Below are positions 28,426 to 41,100 of a DNA stretch of 64,000 bases, piece after piece. The stretch's first letter is position 1. Every line of letters begins with the position of its first letter. The notes beneath the pieces were generated by a model. The model was not told the DNA's origin and did no database searches. It was given only the letters and a program-made list of their open reading frames with translations. The position numbers and the translations under genes were made by a program. The stretch is from Kazachstania africana CBS 2517 (lineage: Eukaryota > Ascomycota > Saccharomycetes > Saccharomycetales > Saccharomycetaceae), in assembly GCF_000304475.1 (NCBI RefSeq), contig NC_018948.1, positions 186,001 through 250,000 of the forward strand, read 5' to 3'.

Positions 28426-29538
28426 ATGAATTGGAATTGGGACTTGAATAAATATCCACAGTTAAGATGTGTCGTTCCCACGGTGTTTTTCTGCCTGATG
28501 GTGTATGGGACGTGGGCATTCATTCATAAGCTTTGTGTCAAGCAATTATTGGGGAGGCATAACCACCATGCCGCTGGTATAGCGTTGATAGTGGTGCAAA
28601 GTGTGCTGTTTGCGGTGATCTCATTTATATGGGCTCAAATTTTGGTGGTTGGTCCCGGAAGACAGCCTCATATTGCGCCATTTGAATTGGTTTCGACAAA
28701 CACAACGTCAGAGACTCAACCAACTTCTACGGTACCTGCCAAATTGTATCAATGTGATTCGAATGGGTATCCACGGTGGTGTAGTAATTGTGAAGGTCTG
28801 AAATCCTTAAGATCACATCATTCTAGTGTGGCAAATTATTGTATTCCGAGATTTGATCATTATTGTATTTGGCTCGGTACAACAATTGGTAAGGATAACT
28901 ACAAACAATTTGTAATTTTTTTATTCTACTGTACCGTATCATTTGGCATTATGTGGATCAGTGCTATCGTCTGTTACTTGAAGTATGGAAGGCATTATCA
29001 AGAACAAAATAATTTTGATGGCAATTTGGTCACTTTAGTAATTTTGGGGGCGATGGGTTGGTTTTTCGTTGCTGGATTGCTACTTGCACATATTAGCTAT
29101 ATGGTGAGGAATTTGACATCGCTAGAAGTAATAATGTTGAACAATAACAAGAAATTCAAGAAAAAACACAGAAAGAACTCAGAATTTCCTACAGAGAGAA
29201 CGGTATTTCTTTCATTCTGGGATGAAGATCGAAATGAAAGGTATATCATTGAGGTGACAAGTACTGAATTTATCAAATGCTTCGATAAGAAAAGCTATTT
29301 GAAAAACTGTCAAGAATTCATGGGCCAAAACCCTTTGTTATGGTTATTTCCGGTTGCTGCTTACAAGAGAACACAAGCTGCATCGTCTCTTGAAAAGCAG
29401 TACGACTTGGATACCATACTGGGGACTTACAACGAAACTGTCAGTAAGAATGCTATCGTTTTCTTAAAGGGAAAAATTTCTCGAGGAGAGTATCTTACAA
29501 CCCTCGATGCTCACGGTGATAAATTCCTCTCTAACTAG
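28426..29538 (+). CDS. PFA5: DHHC palmitoyltransferase Pfa5
   Basis: 370 residues; S. cerevisiae Pfa5 (YDR459C) has 374. It is an integral-membrane protein S-acyltransferase. There are two membrane spans in the first ~75 residues, then the Cys-rich domain ('YPRWCSNCEGLKSLRSHHSS', about 115-134) with the active site 'PRFDHYCIWLGTTIGKDNY': DHYC at 144-147, the variant of DHHC found in this subfamily, with Cys147 as the acyl acceptor. Two more spans (about 158-182 and 200-225) and a cytosolic C-terminal tail with 'SRGEYLTTLDAHGD' follow. The gene is divergent from TFB3, as in S. cerevisiae. Confidence 0.94.
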   Translation: MNWNWDLNKYPQLRCVVPTVFFCLMVYGTWAFIHKLCVKQLLGRHNHHAAGIALIVVQSVLFAVISFIWAQILVVGPGRQPHIAPFELVSTNTTSETQPTSTVPAKLYQCDSNGYPRWCSNCEGLKSLRSHHSSVANYCIPRFDHYCIWLGTTIGKDNYKQFVIFLFYCTVSFGIMWISAIVCYLKYGRHYQEQNNFDGNLVTLVILGAMGWFFVAGLLLAHISYMVRNLTSLEVIMLNNNKKFKKKHRKNSEFPTERTVFLSFWDEDRNERYIIEVTSTEFIKCFDKKSYLKNCQEFMGQNPLLWLFPVAAYKRTQAASSLEKQYDLDTILGTYNETVSKNAIVFLKGKISRGEYLTTLDAHGDKFLSN

Positions 29539-29962
29539 CAGAAAGGTAATCATAATTAAGAACCTGCTTGTAAGCTCATCGAGGCTGCCATGTTCCAAAT
29601 TAAATTCCACCACACTGGGTCGGATGTCTAGGGTTAAAATAGAGAAATAGGTAGGGCTGCCAGACTAACCGCCCGGCTTTTCTCAAATTCAGATTAGGGT
29701 TAGACGCGGTCGGATTTTCGCACGCTGTCAAATTTCCTTTTCTGGAAAGGGATCAACATTGAAATTGTCGTCAACAAAGAAATCATGAAAATAACACAAG
29801 TAGTTGTTGACAACAAAAACATAAAATAAATATAAAGAGTGTTCTTTCCATTTGTGAGTACAGTAGGATATATTTAGAAGTAACAGTAGATTGTACTCAA
29901 GGCTCACTGTTAGAAAGGAAAATAGCAGGAAGAGAAGAATAAGAAAATCAAACCTAAAAATA
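29539..29962. promoter_or_regulatory. HEH2 promoter / PFA5 3' flank
   Basis: 424 bp. It includes a moderately GC-rich patch near 29640-29720 with two copies of TTAGGGTTA-like or TAGGGTTA sequence (about 29628-29637 and 29694-29702) and an AT-rich segment before the HEH2 ATG. The open reading frame of HEH2 runs back to 29891 but without an ATG. No gene seen. Confidence 0.35.
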
Positions 29963-31840
29963 ATGGACTATTTAGAACCTAGGTTCGATCCCAATAATTC
30001 GAAAGTTGCTGACTTGAGAAGAATATTATTTGAAAATAATGTTGTTTTCCCCACAAAGGCCAAGAAGTCTACCCTTGTTGGACTTTTCGAAGAAGAAGTT
30101 AGACCAAAAATTTCGTCATTAAGAAAGAAACATAAAAATGTGAAACCAAGCTCCGAAGGTATCGTCAATGCATCTTCAGCATCATCCTCTTTACCAGAGA
30201 GAAAGAAGAGAACTAGGGAAACTAAGAATAAAGAGGAAAAGGTCGATGAAGATGGAGACGTCAAGATGGAGGAAACTACACCTTCTAAATCAAGGGAGTC
30301 TCGCAATAGAAAAAAGAGGAAAACAGGTGAAAGATCAAGGACAAGCTCGCCAGTTAAACGTGAATCTAAAGCTAGCGTCAAATCTTCGCCAACAAAATCA
30401 GAAAGTAAGTCGTTAATCATGGAGAAACCTGAAGAGAGTGAAAAGACTTTTGAACAACGTACTCCAAGAGCAACGAGATCTCTTAAAACTGAAGGTGTTG
30501 CCGCAACAGAACCTTCACCAAGTAAAGGACGTAAGAGAAGCAATAGAAGTGTTATTGACACTTCAAACTTAAATATCAGTGAAGAGCTTCCACGCAGATT
30601 GAGAAGTGCCGACACAAAGAAAACTGAACCTTCCAAGGAAAAAGAGATGGCCGCTGCTGCATTCAGTGAACAACTTGAGGAGTCTATGCCTCAAATAATA
30701 CCAACCTCTTTTCAACAGAAATGTCATGCTAAACTTGAGAAAATGAGAAAAATAATGAGTTGCCAAAAAGTTCAACCTTTTGCCAAAATGATGGCGGGCA
30801 ATTTTAAAGCATATTTAATATTCTCTATTATTGCTCTTCCAATCCTGTTTGCTCTGTGGTATAGAGAGCAAAGAATAAGGGTGGGTTATTGCGGCAAAGA
30901 GTTACCATTAATCCCATTAGCTTCTGGTCGCACTGACAATGTCTTTTTTCAAAAGATAGACTCTCTTTTAAAGTTTGTCAAACCCAAGTGTTTACCATGT
31001 CCTAGCAATGCCAAGTGCTATTCTTTGATGGATATGGACTGCTACCCGCAATTCAAGCGTTATTCTTCAATCTTTAAATTGAATGGTTTAATTCCCTTGA
31101 CCGATTATTGTATTATCGACAATACAAAAGAAAAATTAGTAAACAAAATGGTCAACTACATGTTGAAAAAATTAAGATCTAAAAATGGAAGTGTTGACTG
31201 CGGTACTGCTAAAAGCGATCTTATAAGCGGTATGATTGAAGATGATTTGTATGATTCAATTTATGAGAAGTTCAGCAATAAATATTCTGATGATGAATTT
31301 GAAGAGTTGTGGTCAGAAGCTTTAGATAAGCTTGAAGATTTAAAGGAAATCAAAATTTCAGTAACAGATATTATTGGCCCTGATCAGATGAAAATCATTC
31401 GTTCCACCTCGAAAAAGTCCATAGGATTGAAATGCAGATTGGGCTCTCCCCTACTAAAAAATTTCAGAGATGTTCTATCGACCTGTATTAAATTAAGATA
31501 TGTTACCGCAATTATTGCTATTTTTGGCATCATATCCTTCTTTACTTTTAAATACACAAGAAAATGTTTAACAAGGAGAAAGTTAATAACATTTTACACC
31601 GAGAAGGCCATAGAAAAATTAAAAAAAGCCAAAAGGACTAGAAATAACTCATCAGGATTAGATACTTTACAAATCAGGGATGATGTATTATCCGAAGTTA
31701 CTAATTTAAAGGATAAAAATTATTTCTGGAGTCAAATGATGAAGAGAATGGATGCTGACGAAAAAAATATTGCTTCGACTCAGATTGAAGTACATGGAGA
31801 AATTATAAAATATTGGAACTGGATTGGCAATGACAATTAG
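29963..31840 (+). CDS. HEH2: Inner nuclear membrane LEM/HeH protein Heh2 (Src1 family)
   Basis: 625 residues; S. cerevisiae Heh2 (YDR458C) has 663. It is an inner nuclear membrane protein that binds chromatin and watches nuclear pore assembly. Order of parts: helix-extension-helix domain (about 1-50, 'PRFDPNNSKVADLRRILFENNV'), a long basic linker with NLS-like 'NRKKRKTG' (about 110), a first membrane span ('AYLIFSIIALPILFALWY', about 283-302), a lumenal MSC (Man1-Src1 C-terminal) domain with paired cysteines ('PKCLPCPSNAKCYS'), a second span ('YVTAIIAIFGIISFFTF', about 513-530), and a C-terminal winged-helix-like part. The frame upstream reaches only a TTG at 29891; the ATG at 29963 matches the family start. 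HEH2 rather than its paralog SRC1 is chosen by neighbours PFA5 and TOM1. Confidence 0.93.
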   Translation: MDYLEPRFDPNNSKVADLRRILFENNVVFPTKAKKSTLVGLFEEEVRPKISSLRKKHKNVKPSSEGIVNASSASSSLPERKKRTRETKNKEEKVDEDGDVKMEETTPSKSRESRNRKKRKTGERSRTSSPVKRESKASVKSSPTKSESKSLIMEKPEESEKTFEQRTPRATRSLKTEGVAATEPSPSKGRKRSNRSVIDTSNLNISEELPRRLRSADTKKTEPSKEKEMAAAAFSEQLEESMPQIIPTSFQQKCHAKLEKMRKIMSCQKVQPFAKMMAGNFKAYLIFSIIALPILFALWYREQRIRVGYCGKELPLIPLASGRTDNVFFQKIDSLLKFVKPKCLPCPSNAKCYSLMDMDCYPQFKRYSSIFKLNGLIPLTDYCIIDNTKEKLVNKMVNYMLKKLRSKNGSVDCGTAKSDLISGMIEDDLYDSIYEKFSNKYSDDEFEELWSEALDKLEDLKEIKISVTDIIGPDQMKIIRSTSKKSIGLKCRLGSPLLKNFRDVLSTCIKLRYVTAIIAIFGIISFFTFKYTRKCLTRRKLITFYTEKAIEKLKKAKRTRNNSSGLDTLQIRDDVLSEVTNLKDKNYFWSQMMKRMDADEKNIASTQIEVHGEIIKYWNWIGNDN

Positions 31841-32146
31841 TTTATTTTTGTCTTATTGAATCTTCTTTTCCGATTCGTCCTTTGAAAAGGATGTGTTCTT
31901 ATACTAGTACTCGTATATATAATTTTAGTTTACCAGTATGGTGTAATAAACATTGTAGTATATAATTATTTAAATAAAGTGAAGTACAATATTCCTGGAA
32001 GTTAATATACAGATGTAGTAGGAATGCTACGGATCGAATTGCCTGTAAAAGCCCTCAAAGAACAACTAATTGAAGATATCACAAAAGTAATTTCTTTTTA
32101 TTCTTTTGTTTAATATATATAGATAGAAGATATATACGACAAATAA
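31841..32146. other. Convergent spacer HEH2/TOM1
   Basis: 306 bp between converging stop codons, AT-rich, with TATATA-type stretches near 31914-31922 and 32115-32136 of the kind that serve as 3'-end efficiency elements for both genes. Nothing else seen. Confidence 0.45.
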
Positions 32147-35100
32147 TCACGCCAAACCAAACCCTTCAGATCCCTCATTGATGGCAATCAATAACGATCC
32201 ACGAAGTGTTTCATAAGAGCTATAAGCTGGTAAGTTTAATTGATTGAAACAGGTGTGTGACGATGGCAATCTTTCTGTTGAACCATAATCTCTATGAATT
32301 GAAAATTTACAAACACCGCTAACACCACTTAGTTCCTTAAACCCATTTAATGGGACTTTACTTGTACCAGTAATGAACTGGAGTAGTTTTGCTCTTTCTT
32401 CAGCATCAAATGATCTTACTGCTCTCCAAAAATAATTTACTTGTTTACAAGATTCTGTATAGTTGACATATGTGGTATTATTCCTCCAGTCATCTACATC
32501 GATGTCAGGGAGACCACTTATCAATAGTTCTAATTCTTGCTCATCAAAAATGGAAATGATATCCTTTGGAATTAATGTATAGAACCCCGTTAAGAAATTG
32601 TCCATTTGTTCTTTAACGGAGAGATGAAGCTTATACTCTACGATACTCTTGACATACTCTCTTTTATTGGCCTCAGATACAGGGATATTTCTACCATTTT
32701 CAATCAAATCAACAATCTTGTGTTCTCCGTAATCATCAACTTCCACAGAAAATGTTTCCTCAAATATGTCAGTGATATCATTTTCAAGTATCCATACTAG
32801 CGATTTATAGTAATCCAAATCTAGTGATTCCATATCTTTCAATGAAACGGGCTTTCCTAGAATATTTTTATACACTTCTCTGCTGAAATGGCAATCCAAG
32901 AAACATTGGTCACAGATTGCCTTACCAATTATCATGCCTATAAATTTGAAGAAAGATAAATGCTCTGGATTAATACCCGACGCACGATTTGGGTGGAAGG
33001 TCGTCTTATCTGATGCAACCGGTAAAAATAATGCGTAGTCAGGGTTAAACATCTGTCTGGACAAAACTTGATACCATTCTCTTGTAACACCACCAGCATC
33101 GACACCACTTTCTCCTTTAAAGGTAATTTCCAGCTTCGATTTCTTAATCTCATCATCAGCTTTAAAAAAGAGAGCTCTATAAGAATCTAAAAATACTTGA
33201 TTACGATTTACTGAAATCGGAAGTTTTGGACGATCACGAAGTTCTGAACGTAACTTGGCATTGAAATAATATCTCTTATTATCAAAATCTAAAATTTTCG
33301 GATTTTTAACTAATAATGAGAATGGACCACTCATTAATTTGGGGTTGGAGCGAACCATTTGATTTAGTAATTTCTTATGAGTATCAGTAAAAGGGAAGAA
33401 CAAATTCTCAACAGAGATTTGAGAGAAATCTGAATTTCTCTCCTCGTATTTCATTGGTTTTTCTGACTGATTTATCTTGCTATGTTTGCAAACCACCATT
33501 AAAGCTTCAATGGATGGTAGAAGAATAGTAGCTGAGGTGTTTAAATTTTTCTTCTTTTCAAAGGTGGTTAGACACATACTGAGGGCGCTCCACACAGTAC
33601 CTAATCCCATTCTATTATAAAGGGACGATAGCGTTTCCAAATTGGATTGTTCATCTTTCTTCTTGTGCGTGTATAAATAATCCATGGCGGTGAGAACTTT
33701 CAACAGTTTTGCTTGCTCAGAGCTTGGAACTGTTATTTTTTGAACTAACTCAGCGTCCATTTCAGTACCATTTCCAACCTTTGATGCTTCTTTACAGAAG
33801 GCTTCTAAATCATTGGTCAATAATTTTGAGGTAGTCTTAGCCTGAGCAATCAGCTCCTCTGTAAATATTTCAATACTTCCTTTCAAAGTTGACAAATTAT
33901 ACATGATATTCAAAGATTGTTGGAATACTTTTGTGGTACAACTATCTAGATTCATTATTGATATGATCAATTTAAGTTCTTTAAGTTCTAAGTGAGGAAG
34001 TTGCATCTTTATTTTCTTGCTACTAGCTTGATTTAAACTCTTGGCTACCACAGAAATTGCTTTCGTGCATGTTTCTAAAATGTTCGTTAGCAAGTCCATC
34101 AGCACCGTTTCATCTGTAATCAACTTACGAGTAAGCAAAGAGAACAGGTATTTTATCGGAAGCTTCTCATTTCTATTGAATATATCTTTTTTATTTTTCA
34201 AAATGGTTTTGTTGACCATTAAATTTTCATGCTCTGTGATAAAAAAGAACTTAAGTCTAGCATCAGTATCAATTAAATTCTGTAGGATCTCGATAGTTTG
34301 ATTAGCTACAACTAAGGGAGTGCAGTCGGCCGAAACTTGGCGAGTGTTGCTAAACTTCCCAGATCCTTGGGCACGCGAACTAATCAAAGTGTAGACCTTT
34401 TCCAGGGAATGCTGGTTTATCGTTCCTTCTGTGAGAATGAATAAAAGTAGATTGATTATATCACTTCGGTCCTGTTTACTGGAACATAGACGATAGAATA
34501 ATTCGTGGTAAATTTCCCTCTGAATATAAGGCTGTGAAATGAAAATTGCTTTCACAAGTGCAGATATTCCTGTTCGATCGAGAAGAGGCTCGAAATAAAT
34601 CCGACCTGATTTTTTCTTTTCTGCTTCATTAGTGATAGGTTGATCTCTTTGATCCCCATCACGATCGTTTGAATTGATGGCTGCTGAATTATCCTCCTCA
34701 TTATCACTTAGCATATCATAGTCCTCGTTTTGGGTAACATTTGAACGAATAGAATTGATCATGTGAGAGAATCTTGTTTCAGCCGCCTCTTGCTCTAAAA
34801 TTTCTTCTCTTAGCGTTTGTGGTATAGCAGATAAAAACTCTGTATCAATCTCCCTCGTATGAATACCTTCATTATGTATGGCCTCTGCTCTCCTCTCACG
34901 AACGTGTTGCGCAAACACTTCGGAACGCATCTCATCTGGTAAAGCATTTAAAAATTCTGGATCTATGTCGGTCCCGCCGATGTCCACCTCTTCTCCATCA
35001 ATGTTAACGTAGACAGGCTCATGTTCGTGTGCCTCAGGACTTGTCGCTCCATCAATATGTTCTTCATAGCTAGGGTCTTCCAAAACAAGGTCCTCATCTT

Positions 35101-38100
35101 CATGACCAGAGGAATCTTCATCTTCAGATACATCAGCATCTTCTGGATATGACTCAAAATCATGCGGTTTGCTTTCAAATTCTCCCTTATGACTTCTTTG
35201 GAAAAGTGACTCTTCATAAGCTTTCGTCTTCCTAAAAGCTTCTAAACTGGGCTGGAAAAGTCTATACACGATACTAGGAATAATACAATAAAGGTCACTC
35301 CTGGAATCGTAAAACATATCATACACATCTTTCCATCTCGCAATAGTAGATTTCAACACAACTCCGCTAATTGTCTTTTCATCAAAGATTTCGCCAGAAA
35401 AGAGAACGTCAGCAAAGTGTGTGCGGTTGGATCTTGGGCGTGCGCCTGTACCAATACTAACCAGTTGATCGTTTAGATCACTTTCAATTTGTTCAAGTCC
35501 TGAGGGTCCCAAAGGATTTACAAGATTGCTTTGGTTACGTCTACCATTATTCAAAAATGATAAGGATGGTGGAAGCAGGCCACCTCCGCGAGAAGAACGG
35601 TGGCGATGTCTTGGAACTTGCCTTTGGGCATCATCCACTCTAAATAAAGTTTCCTCCTCCGGACTAAAGACATGCTCAATACCTTGGAACACACCTCTTG
35701 TTTCTTCGTCTGATGACTCATCTTCCAGTTCAATCCCATCAGTTAAAGTCCAAATTCTCCGAGCACCACGAAACCTATTTGTCTCTTGCATGTCAGCCTC
35801 GGTATCTTCGACATCGTCATTGTCATCCTCAGAAGATGAAAGATCTGATAGGCCCGATTCCCAGTCGGATTCATCAACGTCATCATAATCACTAATCTCA
35901 ATCATAGAATCAGAAGAATAATCTTCTTCATCACCATCACCGGAATAACTATCACTTTCCACAAATACTTGACTGTCGCTTTCATCTGTATCAATTACAT
36001 CAATTTCCACAGACATTCCATCTGAATCAACACTGAATGAATATTCAGCTGCTTCATCAGAGTCCAGGAGGCTTGCTTCTTCTCGTTCGCCGTCGACAAC
36101 TCCTCCTTCTTCTTCATCATCATCTTCGTTTTCATCAGTAAATACCACTTCAAATCCATCTTCATCAGTATCGACGAATGCTATATCTTCGTCATCAACT
36201 ATAAGGGAGTCTCCATCGTCGTCATCGTCGTCATCCTCAACATCTTCTACATCGTACATACCTAGTGCAGAATTTCTAAACATATCCGAGGCTTCTTCTT
36301 TTTCAGACTCCTCCTCGACTTCAACATCGTCGTCATTCACCTCAATCTTAAATAGATCCGAAAAATCATTTCTAGTTGAAGTGATAGCATTTAGTACATC
36401 CACGGCGTTGTTAAATAATCTCTTACAAAATGGGTAATTCAAGTCTAGATTAGCCATGCAATCGGTAATTGTTGAAGGTATGTTTAATTCAAGCATTATT
36501 TTGCATATCTGATATCTGTCTGCATCGATTCTGTTAGGATCTAGCAACAATCTCAAGTAAGGTGCTTGGATGTAAACCATCAAAGAGAGAGTACTGAGCC
36601 AAGTATCAATCTTATCAACATTCGCTTCTAATAATTTTTGCGTAGATGTGGAATACTTAAGTGCCTTTACGATAGCCTCTACTGTGAACTTTCTTATGAA
36701 AGTGATGTCTGGATCAGCAATTTTTGGATCAGCTTTAGTAATAGAGGCATCTTGGACCGAGGTCATAAATCCAACAACAACTGACTTAGCTAGCATACTT
36801 ATGACTTCCTTTCTTTTTAGTTCGTGTTTGGTTCTTTCGACATCTGAGGATTTGTCCAAAATTTGATATAGAAAGAAATTGAGAGCTGCTGCCCTAGGTT
36901 TAGGGCGTTCGGAGTAGATATTTCTTTTATCAAAGGTTAGGAATTCCAATTTACATTGATCGTAACTCGTTACCAATTCAATAAGGACCTTTAAAAGAAA
37001 TATCATGTACGCGCATACTGGATTTCTTGACGGTTCAGGTTTGTCTTGCTTTTCCTTCTTGCTGGCGTCATCATACTCAGACGACTGCGGCTCTGAAAGC
37101 CAATCTTTTTGAGCGGCTGCCATAAGCTGTGTCAACAACAAATGCACAATCCCAGAGCGCTCTTGAAATTCTGTCTTGGGACGAGTCTTTTTTTGTGCAA
37201 TGTCCTCTCCTTCTTTAAATTTTTTCCTTTCCAAAACAAGGTCTGAAAGATACTCTTTATCACTGAAATCAATGAACTGTGCCGATTCACACAAAACACT
37301 AGTAAATATAGTTGGATTTCTGACGACAGTATGAGGTTTCTCATCTAAAATATCTCTGAGCTCTCGAATTTTCTCTTTTGGCTCTCCTAAAGACCTAGTA
37401 ACAAAACTTTTCTGTAGCTCAAATCTTATTAGATTTTCAACAACAAATTGGTCTTCAAAGCAACGTCTGACAAGTAGAAGAAAGGCACTTTCAAGGAACC
37501 TGATCTTGTCTGATTTTTGGCATTGGCCAATCACCTTCAAAATTTTGGATAATATGCCAGATTGGTTAACATCCTTGACATTCAGCGGATCACGAGCATA
37601 TAAAAGTAAGATTCTGCATATTGAAACTGCTGAATAAAAATTGCTAATATCACCAACCCTTATCAACTTATGGAACATTGTTTGTTTAGTTTTTGCTGAT
37701 ACTGGGTATACATCTAATGGCTCGACCGGCATTTCTGCTTCAATTTTTAAGTTTCTTTCTAGTGGTTCCAATTGTGGCAACTCAGAGGCAGATAGCAAAA
37801 TTTCATAACAATAAAGTGCTTTTGAGAACCACGCTGTATTTACGTGCTCTGGAGCTAATATGTTATTCATATGATTCATAAATTTATTCATTACGAGTTT
37901 GTCAACTCTACTTGGAGGCCTTTCACTAAGAAGAATGCCGAACATGTGAAGATGGGAGGATAAGGTTGAACGATCGTCGATTGAAATGGTCTCTATTTTT
38001 TGTACAATACTATGTTGTATGACCACAAAAGGTTCAGAAACACATTTCATCATTTCTAGTGAGGTCTTAGTAATGGCATTTACTAGTTTTGGGTACAGCG

Positions 38101-41100
38101 GAAGCACCTCAAAAAAGCCACCCTTTCGTACTGTTATATCGAACATTTGTGCTCTCAATTTATTAAGTGATTTACTGCGTAATTCCTTATCTGGATAGAT
38201 CTTCAATATGTTAAGGGCTTGATTGTTTGCAGCAAGAATTTTTTCACATTGTTCAGACGTTCTAGCATCTACCAATTCGTCGGCATATTGTTCTCCAATT
38301 TCAGAGTCCTTGCACTTAGAAATTGAGAGACCGAAAAGAAATCTCCTAGCTGAATTGGAATCTACTCCTGCATCAGTGAGAATTCTCATTTGTTCAGATA
38401 CAGCCTCAATTGAATCCCAGCGAAGCTCATGCATTAGTTCTATATCGAAACCTTCATCAGAAACCGATATGTAAGAGTTATTCATTATGGTTAAAAGTTG
38501 TTTAAAAACGGTATACGGAATGGTCCTGTTATTCGAAGAAAATATTTCATGGCTGTCATTCCAAGTGTGAAGCATAAAAAGCGACAAGGTTTGGATACGC
38601 TCAATTAGTCCTTGAGACAAATTCTTTGAGAAAATAACATTCGAATAATAATCTTCTATCCGCTTGATTGTCTCGACCGTGTCCGTCCGAATGGATTTGT
38701 TGAAGAATGATAAGACATTTATGATACAGCTAACAATGAGAACTTCTTTTGTATCCTTGACATAATCAATCTCTTCCACTCCAGATAAGTCTTTGAAATC
38801 CTTTAATTTTGAGAGCCATTCTGTAACAAGCTCTAGATATACATTATAACCGCCCTTCTGATAAAATAAAACTGCAGGAACGGTTTGTAAGATGTCACCT
38901 GAACTTAGGCCTGCCTTTGGAAAGGAAAGAACATAACTGTTAAAGTTTAACAGAACAAGGAAGTATCCAGGATTCAAATTACGTGGAATCTCTTTGATCA
39001 TTTTAGTAAGATGTGTGACTACAACGTCAAATGTACGTACTTCCATCACTTGATTAGGCATATCTAGCTGTAATTCTGTATTGCCACGGTCTTTTGAATG
39101 TGACAACCTTAGGAATGCTTTGAATAAAATTGCGATATGTGACTGTATATTGCTCAAAATTCGCCTTGTCTGAAATGTATTCTTAAACTTTGCAGATGTC
39201 TTATTGTCTTTTTGGTCACCTCTAACTGGCTTTTGAGAATGTATTAAGATCGGAGGCGCATGCCCGTAGGACTCTGGTCTTGTCTCAGTTGCAACTTGGT
39301 CTGGTAAATTTGTGCGAATATACATTTCCTCCAAAACACACTTCTGCAGTAAAAGACTCAAATTTTCAATGATCTCAAATCCTTCGGACTTGAAATATTC
39401 AAGTATTTGAGTAACCCTAGTTGGAGTTAGTCTAGAATAATGCACATAAACATTAGATGTGATGTACAGCAGAGAACAAATGCCAGATAATTCTCCCAAG
39501 ATATAGTCAATACCTGAATTATCCTGACCACGTCTCGCACTTAAGAAAAAGCTGTTATTATTGTGAAAACGTAAAAATTCTGTGATATTTCTTAATTTTT
39601 TGTCTAATACTCCAAAAACAGCTGTAAATGCGTATTCCTTGTGCTCTTCCTCGAAGGTTTGGAGGATATCAACAATATTTAGCATAGTTTGGGAGGAAAT
39701 AAAATCAAATGGGGGCCTGTCTATGTTAACTGTGGATAGCAGGTCTTCCACTCTCAAAACTTCAGGTAATGCATGCAAAACAGAACTATCCAATGTCATT
39801 CCATAAAACAAGCTGGTAAAACAATCTAGGATACCTGTTGAATCTTGGATATCCCAAAAGGCTAACTCACCTGCCGATTCTTCCTCGTCGAGAATAGGTT
39901 CGTCTTTCGAATGATAGAAATAATCGTTGTCACCGGTTGGCTCGTATAGAAATGATTGCGTGTAGTTTATTTTATTTGGCAACTCTTTCACAACGTCACA
40001 AAATGCGTCAAGAATAAGAGGTTGCAGATCAGGATAATGTCTTGCTAATTCATCAATACTTGAACCAAAATCATTAAGTTCCTCTGTCCATGAAAGAGCC
40101 CTGGAAAATTCTGGATTCATTATTGCATCAAATAAGTACTTCACCATATTTTTCTCCTTCACCCTTTGTAATCCTGAATTGCTCAAGCAAAGTGCAGAAA
40201 TAACATCTGGAAGCAGAAAGATTAGATGCGGATGCGGAGCGATAAATTCTTCGAAGTGATCTATAATGAATGGAACCAGACCGGCCTCCACCAAAATTGA
40301 ATAAATTGTAGGCTCACTATTAATAACTTTTTGTACCACATCCAAAGTGTATTCTATTAATGTATATCCGAAAACAGGTCTATTTTCTAGTATTTGTTTT
40401 AGTGACGCTAGAATTGGAGAGTCTATAAGATTTCTGATGCGGTCTCCTGAGTCATTTTTTAATAATCTTATTGTGAGTTTTAGAAGACTTCTGATATAAG
40501 CTTGTTGTCTAAAGGAAATAGAATAGTCAGTTGGCCCATATTTTGGAGGTTTTGCAAAATCTGGATTTTGTAGAGCAAAAGTAATTTCCTCGGTTATACA
40601 ATTGATTAAAATATTGAAGCCGTCATTAGCAATAAATTCTGTTGTCGAACTCGAATCCCTTATAAAGGACTGTAACAAGTGTGTTGCAGATGCAGTGGTA
40701 CGTCTGTATTTTGTTTGTTTAATTGATATAATATTCAATAAGCATGGAATTAGTCCTGCAGCTAGAAGGGAGTCGTGTAGAGTTTTTACAGCAGATATAT
40801 TGACAATGACATAAAAAAATCTCACATTATACTCCTCATTAATCTCTCCATCCTCTGTACGTAGAAGCTTACCAATTTGGCGCAATATTTGGAATAATGC
40901 ACCATGTGATAGATTACCACCTAAATTCCTCATAATATCAGAACACCAAACGTGTTTCAATGAAATACATTCCAAAGCAAATAATGCGTCCAAGCGCAGT
41001 GCTGATGGTATTTTTTGTTCAGCTAATGAAATGAAATCTGTCAAACAGTTGAAGGTATATGGATCGATTTCAAAAAGCTTAGAGCTTACTTGAGGAGGAA

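Noticed and set aside
29984..29993. GGTTCGATCC, a perfect-looking tRNA B box
   Set aside because: It lies in the HEH2 coding start (codons for PRFDPN) with no A box or foldable tRNA around it.
29968..30636. 222-codon frame antisense to the HEH2 basic linker
   Set aside because: A shadow of Lys/Glu/Ser-rich codons; no features of a protein family.
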